64,000 nucleotides of DNA from Bog-473 sp963756025 (GTDB taxonomy: Bacteria; Actinomycetota; Acidimicrobiia; Acidimicrobiales; RAAP-2): contig CAVWMF010000007.1 in the NCBI GenBank assembly GCA_963756025.1, positions 310,001 through 374,000 on the forward strand, given 5' to 3'. A model generated the notes under the pieces. That model saw only the letters and a program-made list of their open reading frames with translations. It made no database searches and was not told the origin of the DNA. Numbering within the stretch: the stretch's first letter is position 1; each line of letters begins with the position of its first letter. This document shows positions 32,692 through 42,354 of this stretch, in pieces. The position numbers and the translations under genes are program-made.

Positions 32692-34292
32692 GCCGAGACG
32701 CCCCCGCGGCCTCGTTCTCCACGTTGCCGCAAGGCATCCTTGACGACCTTGCCGGTGGCGGTGAGCGGCAGGTCATCGAGAAATTCCACGACCCGGGGCA
32801 CTTTGAAGTTGGCCATCTGGGCCCGGCTCCAATCGATGATGCCCGCTTCTGTGCTCGAGAATCCGGGGTGCAGCACGACGAACGCCATCCCGACCTCGCC
32901 CAGCCGCTCGTCGGGTATACCGATCACGGCCGCTCGGCGGATGTGGGGATGCCGTAGCAGGATGTTCTCGATTTCCGCCGGATAGGCGTTGAAGCCCCCG
33001 ACGATGTACATGTCCTTGGACCGGCCGACGATGCGCAGGTAGCCCGAGGGATCGACGGTCCCCAGATCACCCGTCCGCAGCCAGCCGTCCGGTGAGAGCG
33101 TTTGGGCCGTCGCCTCGGGATCGTCGAGGTAGTGCGACATGACACTGCCGCCCCGGAGGAGCACCTCGCCGGCCTCGCCGGCAGGGACTTGGGACCCTGC
33201 CCCGTCGACGATCCGAAGTTCGAAGCCGGGACGCGGGCAACCTACCGTCGTGGCAATCGTCTCCACGTCGTCGTCAGGCAACGTCGCCGCCGCGGTACCG
33301 GTCTCGGTGAGCCCATACCCGGTGATGATCCTGGAGAAGGGCAGTTCGCTGTCAACACGCCGGATGAGCTCCACCGGGATGTCGGCTGAACCGGTGACGG
33401 CCACACGGAGCGTCGAGAGGTCGTAACGGTCTCGATCCGGGTGGTCGAGGAGGCCTTGATACAACGTGGGTGGTCCGGGCAGCACCGTCACCCCCTCTGC
33501 GCCCACGATCGTGAGCACGGCCTCCACGTCGAATACGGCCTGCGGCAGCATGGTTGCCCCGGCGCACACTGCGGTGAGAATCCCCGCCTTCAATCCGAAC
33601 ATGTGGAAGTAGGGGTTCACCATTAAGTAGCGGTCCTCGGCATGCAACCCCGTCATCGCCGCCCAATCGGTGGCCACGCGAAGCGTGCGACCGTGAGTCT
33701 GCACCACACCCTTGGGAAAGCCCGTCGTCCCCGATGTGAACAAGATGTCGGAAGGATCGTCGGGCTCCGCCGCCGCGGTACGGCGGTCGACTTCGGCCCC
33801 GGCGGCACCGGTGGCGCGAGCCAGGAAGTCATGCCAGCCCACGGTTCCCTCGACCGCAGACCCGCGCGCGATCACGGTCGTGGTCAGATCGGGAAAGTCG
33901 ACTCCCGTATCCTCGAGCATCCCGACGTAGTCGGCGCCGAGAAAATCGGTCACCGTCACCAGGATCTTGGCTCGGCCCCGCCGCAATATGTCGGCGGCCT
34001 CCGCCCCCTTGAACCTCGTGTTGATGGGGACCAGCACGGCCCCGGCCCGGAAGAGCCCGAGCGCGGCGACGACCCACTCGGCACTGTTGAAGGCCCAGAT
34101 GGAGACGCGATCGCCCGGCTCGATCCCCGACGCCACCAACGCGGCGCCGAACATGCGGACCTGCTCCGCCAGCTCCACGTACGTCCAGCGGACTTGACCA
34201 TCGATGAGCGCCGGTCGCGGCCCGAATCGGCCAGGCGCGGCATCGATCATCGAAGAGATGCTTCTCCACTCGCTGGTGGGGCCGGCGGTCAT
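32688..34292 (-). CDS. FadD3-like acyl-CoA synthetase
   Basis: 534-residue CoA ligase. SDILFTSGTTGFPKGV (phosphate loop), RYLMVNPYFHMFGLKAGIL, VLPGPPTLYQGLLDHPDRD, GYGLTETG, YLDDPEATAQTLSPDGWLRTGDLG, KDMYIVGGFNAYPAEIE and the lysine of PLTATGKVVKDALR. From memory the FxNPFFHxFGxKAGIL and VLPGPPTxYQSLLDHP blocks are characteristic of FadD3, the HIP-CoA ligase of steroid C/D-ring catabolism, and such homologs also act on other bicyclic acids. Start ATG has GAGGG seven bases ahead. It is followed, with GTGA overlap, by the frameshifted transferase. Confidence 0.84.
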   Translation of the reverse strand: MTAGPTSEWRSISSMIDAAPGRFGPRPALIDGQVRWTYVELAEQVRMFGAALVASGIEPGDRVSIWAFNSAEWVVAALGLFRAGAVLVPINTRFKGAEAADILRRGRAKILVTVTDFLGADYVGMLEDTGVDFPDLTTTVIARGSAVEGTVGWHDFLARATGAAGAEVDRRTAAAEPDDPSDILFTSGTTGFPKGVVQTHGRTLRVATDWAAMTGLHAEDRYLMVNPYFHMFGLKAGILTAVCAGATMLPQAVFDVEAVLTIVGAEGVTVLPGPPTLYQGLLDHPDRDRYDLSTLRVAVTGSADIPVELIRRVDSELPFSRIITGYGLTETGTAAATLPDDDVETIATTVGCPRPGFELRIVDGAGSQVPAGEAGEVLLRGGSVMSHYLDDPEATAQTLSPDGWLRTGDLGTVDPSGYLRIVGRSKDMYIVGGFNAYPAEIENILLRHPHIRRAAVIGIPDERLGEVGMAFVVLHPGFSSTEAGIIDWSRAQMANFKVPRVVEFLDDLPLTATGKVVKDALRQRGERGRGGVSA

Positions 34293-34336
34293 CAGGTGCC
34301 CTCACTCTCCGCTGAGAACGACATTATTCCTCCGAG

Positions 34337-34365
34337 AGAGTACTGTTGCACATAAGGTTCCTCAA
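34337..34365 (-). promoter_or_regulatory. Possible promoter for FadD3-like ligase
   Basis: Minus strand: TTGAGG (34360-34365) and TACTCT (34337-34342) separated by 17 bases, 45 bases before the ATG. Matches are modest. The 204-bp divergent region to the SDR at 34497 has no other gene visible. Confidence 0.25.
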
Positions 34366-34496
34366 CGTGTTCGGGCTGGCGCCCGTCGGGCTCCTGAACG
34401 TCGCGGCGGATCTCGGGTGCTCCGGCCGGACCTACCTGCTAAGACCACGTACCGAGAATCACCTCTACCCCCAGAAAATTTCAGGAGAGTACGCAC

Positions 34497-35324
34497 GTGA
34501 CGCTATTTGACGGTTTCCGCTACGACGGTAAGAGGGCCCTGGTCGTCGGAGGAGCAACGGGCATGGGCGCAGCGACCGCCGAGCTGCTGCTGTCGGCCGG
34601 CGCCGAGGTCGTGGTCATGGACTGTGCCGAAATCTCCCTGTCGGGGGTCACCGCTCTCACCATGGACCTGGCCGAGCGCGCCTCGATAGACGCCGCGCTC
34701 GACGAATGCGGCGGCCCGGTGCACGCCTTGTTCTCCTGCGCCGGAGTCGCCGATGGTACGGCGGGCATCGAGAAGATCAACTTCATCGGCCACCGCCACA
34801 TCGTTGACCGGCTCCTGGCCGAGGACCTGCTTCCCCGCGGGTCGGCCATCGGGTTCATCTCGTCAGCCGCCGGGCTCGGCTGGGAAGCGAACCTGCCCCG
34901 GATCAAGGAGTACCTTGCCACGCCCGATTTCGACAGTGCCGTGGCCTGGGTGGCCGCCAACGGCGGTGCGGACTATCTCTCGACCAAGCAGGCGATCTGT
35001 GCCTACGTCGCCACCCACGCCTTCCCCCTCATGCAGCGCGGGATCCGGATCAACGCCATATGCCCGGGTCCGACGGACACACCATTGGCCCGGGCCAATG
35101 AGGAGACGTGGCTCGGCTTCGGTGCTGATTTTCGTGCCGAGGTGGGTGTCGACGTCCTGACGCCGATGGAGCAGGCCTCTGCCCTCGTGTTCCTCTGCAG
35201 TGCGGCGGCGAGCTCCATCAACGGGATCACGCTCATCACCGACAGCGGATACTTCGCCGCCGGCATGACCGAGGTCTTCCCGGCGGCCACACCGGCCGTC
35301 AACTTTCTCCTGGGCCGCATGTGA
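34497..35324 (+). CDS. SDR dehydrogenase, 3-alpha-hydroxysteroid/carbonyl-reductase-like
   Basis: 275-residue SDR. Cofactor motif GGATGMG and acidic VVVMDCAEI after beta-2 favour NAD; FSCAGVADG, FISSAAGLGWEANLPRIKEYLATPDF and YLSTKQAICAYV (YxxxK), then IRINAICPGPTDTPL. The long insertion after FISSAAG resembles the 3-alpha-HSD/carbonyl reductase subgroup. GTG start with GGAGAG ahead. Leads a plus-strand group with MaoC, CitE-like and CoA synthetase-like genes. Confidence 0.88.
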   Translation: MTLFDGFRYDGKRALVVGGATGMGAATAELLLSAGAEVVVMDCAEISLSGVTALTMDLAERASIDAALDECGGPVHALFSCAGVADGTAGIEKINFIGHRHIVDRLLAEDLLPRGSAIGFISSAAGLGWEANLPRIKEYLATPDFDSAVAWVAANGGADYLSTKQAICAYVATHAFPLMQRGIRINAICPGPTDTPLARANEETWLGFGADFRAEVGVDVLTPMEQASALVFLCSAAASSINGITLITDSGYFAAGMTEVFPAATPAVNFLLGRM

Positions 35325-35388
35325 TCCACCCGTTCGGCCCCTGTTCCCCGCATCATGACGCCTGAAATCGAACTGGGAGCGACCTTCA

Positions 35389-35878
35389 TTGCCATCTGAC
35401 GAATCACTGTCGAACCAGCGACCCCATCTGGGTCGCTGGTTCGAGGATCTGCCCGGCGGCCTGGTCATCGACCACGCCGTCACCCGGACCATTACCGAAG
35501 CCGACAACACGCTGTTCTCCGTGATGACGATGAACCCGCAACCACTTCATCTCGACGAGTCCTTCGCGCGAAACAACAGAGTTCGGGACACGATTGGTGA
35601 ACAGCCTCTTGACCCTTTCGCTTCTGATCGGCCTCTCGGTCTACGAGACGACCCACGGCACGACCGTGGCCAACCTCGGCTTCGAGGAGACCACCTTCCC
35701 TGCCCCCGTCTTCCAAGGTGACTCGATCCGGGCCCAGACCGAAGTCCTCTCGCATCGCCGCTCATCGAGCCGGCCGTCGCAAGGAATTGTCGTCTTCGAG
35801 CACCGGGCCTTCAATCAACACGGCACGCTCGTGGCGACGTGCAGACGGGCGGCCCTCATGCAGTGCCGACCGGAGTGA
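35389..35878 (+). pseudogene. MaoC-like hotdog dehydratase, frameshifted
   Basis: About 163 residues if restored; a MaoC (R-specific hydratase 2) domain. N-terminal: GRWFEDLPGGLVIDHAVTRTITEADNTLFS and QPLHLDESFA; after an extra A near 35571-35578 the second frame reads LVNSLLTLSLLIGLSVYETTHGTTVANLGFEE, FPAPVFQGDSI and IVVFEHRAFNQHGT. Start TTG at 35389 has GGGAG ahead. Stop overlaps the CitE-like start (GTGA). Hydratase of a 2-enoyl-CoA is likely if intact. Confidence 0.78.
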
Positions 35879-36687
35879 GCGCGCGCTGGAGAAGCATGTT
35901 GTTCGTCCCGGGCAACCGGCCCGATCTGGCTGCCAAGGCGCCGCGCGCCGCGCCCGGCGTGGTCGTGCTCGACCTCGAGGACGCAGTACCCCCTGCCGGA
36001 AAGACCGAGGCTCGTCGCATGGTGTGGGAGGCCGCCGCCGGCCTGACCGGGGTCATGCCCGTGTGCATCCGGGTCAACCCGCCCACCACACCCTGGTTCG
36101 CCGACGACGTCGCCAGCTTGCCCGAAGGGCTGACCGCCGTCGTCGTTCCCAAATTGGCGTCGGCCGCGCAATGTCGCGAGGTGGACCGGGCGCTGGGCGG
36201 ACGGCCGATAATCGCCGGCCTCGAAACCGTGCGTGGTGTCGCCGATGCACGCACATTGCTCGAGCCGCCCGTGGTGGCGTGCTACTTCGGGGCCGAGGAC
36301 TATGTGGCCGACCTCGGAGGGGTCAGGACCGTCTCCAACGAGGAGGTGACCGTCCCACGGTCCCTGGTGGCGATGGCGGCCCGGTTGGCCGGCGTCGCAG
36401 CACTTGACATGATCACCCTCGACTTCGGAGATGACGAACGATTCGTCAGGGAGGCGAGAACCGCCCGGGCGCTCGGTTACGCCGGCAAGATGTGCATCCA
36501 CCCGGGGCAGGTGCAATTGGCGAACGACGCGTTCCTTCCCTCGCTCGAAGAATGCGGATGGGCTCGTCGGCTCCTGACCGCGTTCGACGAGGCCGGCGGC
36601 TCCGCCATCGCATTCGAAGGCTTGATGGTCGACGAGGTCGTGGCGGCCCGAGCGCGCGCCATTCTCGCTGCAGCGGAGGAGGCGTGA
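35875..36687 (+). CDS. HpcH/HpaI aldolase / CitE-like citrate lyase beta family protein
   Basis: 270-residue TIM-barrel lyase. GTG at 35875 overlaps the MaoC stop, and the conserved start is SMLFVPGNRPDLAAKA. VVVLDLEDAVPPAGKTEAR is the family motif with the Mg ligand and DLED; IIAGLETVRGV and CYFGAEDYVADLGG give the second-half active site. It cleaves or forms C-C bonds of malyl- or citramalyl-CoA type substrates; CitE alone, without CitF, is usual in Actinobacteria. In MaoC-CitE-SDR order it could process a 3-hydroxy-dicarboxyl-CoA. The next gene starts inside its stop codon (GTGA). Confidence 0.87.
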   Translation: MSARWRSMLFVPGNRPDLAAKAPRAAPGVVVLDLEDAVPPAGKTEARRMVWEAAAGLTGVMPVCIRVNPPTTPWFADDVASLPEGLTAVVVPKLASAAQCREVDRALGGRPIIAGLETVRGVADARTLLEPPVVACYFGAEDYVADLGGVRTVSNEEVTVPRSLVAMAARLAGVAALDMITLDFGDDERFVREARTARALGYAGKMCIHPGQVQLANDAFLPSLEECGWARRLLTAFDEAGGSAIAFEGLMVDEVVAARARAILAAAEEA

Positions 36688-38616
36688 CTTCGGATCACCA
36701 CGATGTGCTGTGGTCGCCGCCGGAAAATGCGCTTGTCTCGACGAATATAGGCCGGTACCTGTCCTGGCTCCACGACCGGCGCGGGCTCCGAATTCGCGAA
36801 GTACGAAGAACTCTGGCGTTGGTCGGTCGACGATGTGAGCGGATTCTGGTCGTCGGTATGGTCGTTCTTCGACGTCGAGAGCTCCACGCCCTATGACCGC
36901 GTGATCTCGGGGGCGACGATGCCCGGGACCACCTGGTTCTCGGGTGCGCAACTGAACTACGCCGAACGGGCATTGGCCTGGACCGGCAATGGGATCGCCG
37001 TGATCGCCCGGTCCCAGACGCGGGAGGAGCGGCGGTACACATGGGACGACCTCCGTGAGCTTGTCGCTCGCTGTCGCCAGGGATTGCAGAGTTTGGGCGT
37101 GCGACGGGGTGACTGCGTCGTGGCGTACCTCCCCAATGGGCCTGAAGCGTTGGTCGCCTTTCTCGCCGCCGCCAGCCTCGGGGCGATCTGGGCTTCGTGC
37201 CCGCCGGAGTTCGGATCGCGCAGCGTGATCGACCGTTTCGCCCAGCTCGAACCGATCGTGATCTTCACGACACAGGGCTACCGGTACGGCGACAAATTGG
37301 TTGACCGCTCCGATGAGGTGGCCGTGATCCTCGAAGGGCTCCCCACCCTGCGGGCGGTGGTCGATATCGAACGCGATTGGGACGATCTCCTCGGCGACCG
37401 CGCCGACCTGGCCTTCGAGCAGGTGCCGTTCGACCATCCGCTCTATGTCCTGTTCTCTTCGGGGACCACGGGTCCGCCCAAGGCCATCGTGCACGGTCAC
37501 GGCGGAATCCTGCTCGAGCACCTCAAGGCATTGGGGCTCCATCACGACCTCGGACCAGGAGATCGGTTCTTCTGGTTCACGACCACGGGCTGGATGATGT
37601 GGAACTTTCTCGTCTCCGGTCTCTGCCTCGGAGCCACCATCGTCCTCTTCGATGGGGACCCGGGATGGCCCGATCTCGGCACACTATGGCGCTTGGCGGC
37701 GGAGACTGGCGTCACCGTGTTCGGCGTCAGCGCGCCGTTCTTGCTGTCGTGTCGCAATGCGGGCCTCACCCCTTCCGACGCGGGCGACCTTGCGTCCATC
37801 CGTTCGGTCGGCTCCACGGGAGCGCCCCTCCCGGTCGAGGGCTTCGAGTGGGTCTACGAGCAGCTTCCCGAGGTCTGGCTGACGTCGATCAGCGGTGGAA
37901 CCGACGTCTGCACGGCATTTGTGGGCGGGTGTCCGCTGGTCCCCGTCCTTGCGGGTGAGATCAGTTGCCGCCTTCTCGGCGCCGGTGTCGCGGCATTCGA
38001 CGAGGCCGGCCGGTCGCTCATAGGGACTCAAGGTGAACTTGTCGTCACACGCCCCCTCCCCTCGATGCCGCTCCGCTTCTGGGGCGACGCCGACGGCACC
38101 CGCTTGCATACCGCCTACTTTTCCCGCTTCCCCGGAGTGTGGTGCCACGGCGACTGGATCACCATCACCGAGCGCGGCTCGTGCATTATCTCGGGACGTT
38201 CCGACGCGACGCTGAACCGTGGCGGCGTTCGCATGGGCACCAGCGAGTTCTATGCCGTCGTCGAGGGCATACCCGGCATTCGCGACAGCTTGGTCGTACA
38301 CCTCGAGGACGAGCACGGCGGGAGTGGTCGCTTGCTCCTCTTCGTCGTCCTCGATCAGGGCTCCCTCGACCACGAACTGCGTGAGCGGGTCTCAGTCGAG
38401 CTCCGATCGGCCCTCTCCCCCCGCCACGTCCCCGATGAGATCCGGCAGGTTCCAGCGATACCCCGGACCCACTCCGGCAAGAAGCTCGAGGTTCCGGTCA
38501 AGCGCATTCTTCTCGGAAAACCGCCCGACGACGTCGTCCGGGCGGCCTCGTTGGCCGACCCGGCAGCGCTCGACGCCTTTATCGAGTTCGGGGCTCAGCT
38601 CTCAGGCTCAAGGTGA
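36684..38616 (+). pseudogene. Acetoacetyl-CoA synthetase-like gene, frameshifted near N-terminus
   Basis: About 643 residues if restored. GTG at 36684 overlaps the CitE stop; N-terminal VLWSPPENALVSTNIGRYLSWLHDRRGL is a typical ACAS N-terminal region, then an extra A in GAATTC near 36791 breaks the frame before KYEELWRWSVDDVSGFWSSVW. The main frame has FSSGTTGPPKAIVHGHGGILLEHLKALGLHHDLGPG, ISGGTDVCTAFVGG and catalytic-lysine end RTHSGKKLEVPVK. Acetoacetyl- or 3-oxo-acid CoA ligation is likely. Ends the SDR-MaoC-CitE group. Confidence 0.78.
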
Positions 38617-38649
38617 GGAGTCCGCGGCGCCCGTGACGTTGCCGTGGGG

Positions 38650-39879
38650 CTACGAAGAGCCGGCGGTGGTCGTACCCGGGATGTCCGTCCCGCAGAACGG
38701 CTTCGACGAGACCGCCACGAAACCGCTCTTTTGTGCCTGCATCATCCAGGTGCACTCCTTGGCCGGGTCCTTCCCGAAGTCCGTGGCAAAGTCCAGGGGT
38801 TGCGGCAAGAGCCCATTGACGTCATAGGACTTGACGCTCCGAAGGTCTTTGATGACGGCAGCACGGGTCGGGTTCTTGCCGGCCATCTCGAGCCCCTTGA
38901 TCATGAGGTCAGCGCCGGCCCATGACTCGTACTGGCCGAAGGTCGGGAACTGGCTCTTGGTGAAGTGCGCGTACTTTTGCAGTGCTGCGGCCATCTGCTC
39001 CGTGCCCGAGTTCGGCAGCGAGAACGGACGGAACAGTGAAAGGAAATAATCACCCTTCAAGGTCGGCCATGTCGGCGATTTGATGACATCGGGCTCATAG
39101 CCGGTTGCGAACACGACGGCCTTGAGCTTCACGCCGTTCTGCTCGAGGGCAGTTGCCAGCGCGTAGTTGGAGTTGTTGTCCATGGCGGGCACCATCGCGT
39201 TGACGCCCTTCTGCTTTGCCGCCAGCGCCTCGGTCGAGAAGGCAACGCCACCGAAAGGAACCGAGGTGTCGAGAACGCCGACCTTGCCGCCCGCCCGCTG
39301 GAAGGACCTCGCAGTGCTGATCGCCGAACGGGTTGAGGCAGGCGAGATGCCGTAGCCGTACGAGCCGAGGACGGTCCCTCCATGCGACTTGATGAAACTT
39401 CCGGTCAACGTATTGACCGGGTATTTCGGGTCGACGCTCCCGTTGTCGGAGGCGAACATGTTCGTGTAGGGCTGCTCGCCCCACTCAGGCCCATCCGAAT
39501 AGGAGCCGGTCACCGGGATCCCCGCTTGCTGGGGGTACTTCGCCGCTTCGAAGAAGAGGGGGCTCTGCGAGACGATGCCGAACACGCCCTTGGAGATCGC
39601 ACTCTGCACTGCGGTGGTGATTTCGGTCGGGCTCGTCTGGTCGTCGATGACGAGGGGTACGAGCTTGTGGCCGTTGACGCCCCCTTCCGCATTCTGTAGC
39701 GCGATGCGTGCGTCGAACCCCGACGGCGAATTGGAATTCTCTGAAGCGCCGGGTCCGGTCAGGTCCGTGATGTAGGCGATGGTGATCGGCGCCGGGGCCG
39801 CCGACGCCTGTCCAGCTGTGATCCCGAACGTGATGAGCGACACGAATATGACAAAGGTCAGCATGACCTTGCTCATCAT
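38650..39879 (-). CDS. ABC transporter substrate-binding protein, LivK type
   Basis: Third such protein, 409 residues. Conserved sequence starts at MMSKVMLTFVIFVSLITFGITAG, a hydrophobic signal peptide, then ASAAPAPITIAYITDLTGPGASENSN. GGVNGHKLVPLVIDDQTSPTE, KGVFGIVSQSP and the hinge PVTGSYSDGPEWGEQ match the family. The ATG at 39879 is somewhat far (17 bases) from GGGAGGA; nearer options are not start codons. Converges on the CoA synthetase-like gene, 33 bases away. As with the other two, transporter partners are missing. Confidence 0.88.
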   Translation of the reverse strand: MMSKVMLTFVIFVSLITFGITAGQASAAPAPITIAYITDLTGPGASENSNSPSGFDARIALQNAEGGVNGHKLVPLVIDDQTSPTEITTAVQSAISKGVFGIVSQSPLFFEAAKYPQQAGIPVTGSYSDGPEWGEQPYTNMFASDNGSVDPKYPVNTLTGSFIKSHGGTVLGSYGYGISPASTRSAISTARSFQRAGGKVGVLDTSVPFGGVAFSTEALAAKQKGVNAMVPAMDNNSNYALATALEQNGVKLKAVVFATGYEPDVIKSPTWPTLKGDYFLSLFRPFSLPNSGTEQMAAALQKYAHFTKSQFPTFGQYESWAGADLMIKGLEMAGKNPTRAAVIKDLRSVKSYDVNGLLPQPLDFATDFGKDPAKECTWMMQAQKSGFVAVSSKPFCGTDIPGTTTAGSS

Positions 39880-40161
39880 CCGGTGGACAAAATTTTTCCT
39901 CCCTCGTGGTGCCGCATGTGCACCGATCGATATGGCGGCATCACGCCCCCCTTGCCTCGGCAGTACCGAAGGACTCCCGGCCCGAAAACGACTCCAGGGC
40001 ACCGACCGTGCCATCCGCCGCCGACCTTCGCCCCCTCGAGTCACCCGTGAATCGTGCGCATCGGGCCATACCCGCTTCCAGCGGAACACGGTATAACAGA
40101 AAAAGAGAGCTTACTTGTCACCTTGGTGCCGCTTCGTGCTCCACCGGCTCGATCTTCGCCT

Positions 40162-41443
40162 TCAGGCGGCCGGGGTGAACGCGAGATCGAGCCGCTGGAG
40201 GCCACGGAGGATGTAGGTCGGGGCGTACTCGTAGCGACGGGCCTCCGGCGCTCCGTGCCGCTCCTCGGAGATCCGTATGTCCAGCATCCGAGCCAGGATC
40301 CGCTCGATACTGATGCGGGCCTCGGCCCGGGCCAACGGACCTCCGGGGCAGGTGTGGGGACCTCGCCCGAATGCCAGGTGTTCGCGCGCGTTCGGCCGGT
40401 CCACCTGGAAATCGGCCGGCTCCTCGAATCGGCGGGGATCGCGCCCCGCCGCGCCGTTGAGCACCATGACTGTCGTACCGGCTGGGATCTCCACCCCACC
40501 GACCGTGGCGGCGCGGCGAGACAACCTGAAATCGCCCTTCACGGGGCTTTCCATCCTGAGGCACTCCTCGACGAAGTCGGGGATCCGACCACCGTCGTCC
40601 CGGAGCAACTGCTGCAGATCCGCACGCTCGCCGATCAGCTGGAACGCCGCGGCCAGAAGGCGAACGGTCGTCTCCTGGCCTGCCGAGAAGAGGTTCGCCG
40701 CAACGCGCACCACGTCGATGACTTCAGGCGTCGATCCGTCCGGGAACGTCGCTGTCGCCAGGCCGGTGAGGACGTCGTCGCGTGGTTGGTCCCGGCGGTT
40801 CTCGACATAGTGCGAAAAACGTTCGTAGAGGAATTCGAGGGGGCTGTGACCGAGCGACCCGGACCCGGTGCTGCCGACCGCTTGTGCGGGGCGGTGGCCA
40901 CCTTGCAACTCCTGGCGGAACGACTCGTGGTCGGACTCGGGTACGCCGAGAAGGTCGGCGATCACGTAGAGGGTGAACGGAGCGGCGAAGTCCTTGATGA
41001 ACTCGCACTCCCCTTTGGCGACGAACTCGTCGATCTGGCGATCCGCGTGGTGCCACATGAATTCCTCGTTCTCCCGGAGACGATTGGGCGTGAGGAGGCG
41101 CATCAGCATGCCCCTATGGGCCTTGTGCTTGGGAGGATCGAAGGTCGTGATCTGGTCGCTGAAGGGCAACTCGTCGCGGTGCATGCTCAATGAGGTCACT
41201 GACGTCGTCCCCTTCCAGCGGGACGGGAAAGCCCGGAAAAGGGCCGGTGACGGAGTTGCACGATGAGAACGTGGAAGTGTCCGTGTACACCTTCAGCGCT
41301 TCGTCGTAACCGGTCACCATCACCACGCCGTGATGGGGCTCCCGCCACACGGGGCATTGCGTACGGAGGTAGTCGAAGTACGGGTAGGGATCGACGACCA
41401 ATTCGTTGCCCCGAAAGAAGTCGATGCTGTCGAAGTCGCTCAT
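40162..41443 (-). pseudogene. Cytochrome P450, frameshifted
   Basis: About 427 residues if restored. Start MSDFDSIDFFRGNELVVDP at 41443 behind GGAAGG; an extra base near 41183-41187 breaks the frame after FPVPLEGDDVSDLIE, and the second resumes MHRDELPFSDQITTFDPPKHKAHRG. Key motifs in the second frame: I-helix AGQETTVRLLA, the ExxR segment EECLRMESPVK, and heme loop FGRGPHTCPGGPLARAEARI with the cysteine thiolate. Hydroxylates a probable hydrophobic substrate; redox partner not adjacent. The last residues (YILRGLQRLDLAFTPAA) resemble a second P450 tail at 63890. Confidence 0.83.
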
Positions 41444-41462
41444 GCGCTGTCCTTCCCGTGGG

Positions 41463-41501
41463 GGATCTACCGGACCGGGCAAATCCAGAGAATTCAATTC
41501 T
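41463..41501 (-). promoter_or_regulatory. Promoter with palindromic operator for P450 gene
   Basis: Minus strand: AAGAATTGAATTCTC (41487-41501), arms with one mismatch, then -35-like TTCTCT (41486-41491), 17 bases, -10-like TAGATC (41463-41468), 20 bases before the ATG. Same arrangement as the Rieske promoter at 17270. Confidence 0.45.
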
Positions 41502-41541
41502 TCCCCCAGGAGAATACCCGACCCGACAAGACCCTCCCCCT

Positions 41542-42354
41542 CTAGAGGCGGAGGCGCAGCTCCTGATGCCCCTGGATGTCGTTGTAGAGGTCGAGGACCG
41601 TGTGCGGACCCGCCCCGCTGAGGATGTTCTGCGCGTTCGTCTGGAGGTGCTCCTTCCAGAATGCCTCCGCCTCGGCACCTCGGCGTCCCTCGATGAGCGT
41701 GACGAATTCGACGTGCTCCTCGAGGGCGGACACCCGTAACGGATCGTGCTCACTGTCCTTGTTGACCGCCGTCTCGTGGCGCCGTATGACTTCATTGAGA
41801 AGCCTTGCCATGAGCGCCAGCGTTCGGTTGCCGGCAAGCGTCACCACGAGTTGATGGAAATCGGATTGGCTTTCGGCGAACGCGATGGGATCGGAGAGCG
41901 CGCTGCGGCTCCTCTCGATTCCCGCGTGCAATTTGGCCATGTCCCCTGCGTCCCATGATGTGGCCAGAGCCGCAGCCAGCGGGGGCTCAAATGTGATGCG
42001 GGCCTGGGAAACGTCCGCCAGAGTCGTCTGGTCGAGCTGGAGAAGAATGCCGACCGAACGACCCGCCGTCGCCTCGTTCGGCAATCGCACGCGGGCGCCC
42101 GCCGCTCCACGGCGGACCTCGATCAGCGTTTCGGATTCGAGGATCCGCAGCGCCTCTCGAATCGTCGGCTTCGACACCCCGAACCGCTCGATGAGCACGG
42201 CGGCCGCCGGAAGCGAACTCCCCTCCTTGAGGACTCCCGTGACGATGTCACGGCGGATGTACTCAGCCACGACCTCCGCCATTTTCGGTAACCGGAGCGG
42301 TTGTGAGAGTTGACCGTATGTGTCGGAGGGAGGATCCGTGACGACGTCGGACAC
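41542..42354 (-). CDS. GntR-family regulator, FadR/FCD subfamily
   Basis: 270 residues. N-terminal winged helix: VVAEYIRRDIVTGVLKEGSSLPAAAVLIERFGVSKPTIREALRILESETLIEVRRGAAGARV; C-terminal FCD all-helical effector domain (TLADVSQARITFEPPLAAALA, ..FAESQSDFHQLVVTLAGNRTLALMARLLNEVIRRHE..) with metal/organic-acid-binding histidines. ATG at 42354. Upstream lies the divergent aldolase gene. FCD regulators typically respond to organic acids. It may bind the GGCTAACTAYGTT element before the aldolase and the second Rieske/BVMO promoters. Confidence 0.88.
   Translation of the reverse strand: MSDVVTDPPSDTYGQLSQPLRLPKMAEVVAEYIRRDIVTGVLKEGSSLPAAAVLIERFGVSKPTIREALRILESETLIEVRRGAAGARVRLPNEATAGRSVGILLQLDQTTLADVSQARITFEPPLAAALATSWDAGDMAKLHAGIERSRSALSDPIAFAESQSDFHQLVVTLAGNRTLALMARLLNEVIRRHETAVNKDSEHDPLRVSALEEHVEFVTLIEGRRGAEAEAFWKEHLQTNAQNILSGAGPHTVLDLYNDIQGHQELRLRL

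Noticed and set aside
34314..34332. GAGAA...TTCCTC resembling the GAGAA/TTCTC motif
   Set aside because: Arm spacing and sequence differ; likely chance.
35355..35399. 13-codon ORF ahead of MaoC
   Set aside because: No ribosome site and overlapping the MaoC start; no conservation evidence.
35815..37545. 576-codon minus-strand open frame
   Set aside because: Antisense to CitE-like and synthetase-like genes, no domain.
38617..38649. Terminator between convergent genes
   Set aside because: Convergent gene ends are 33 bases apart with no stem-loop plus T-run.
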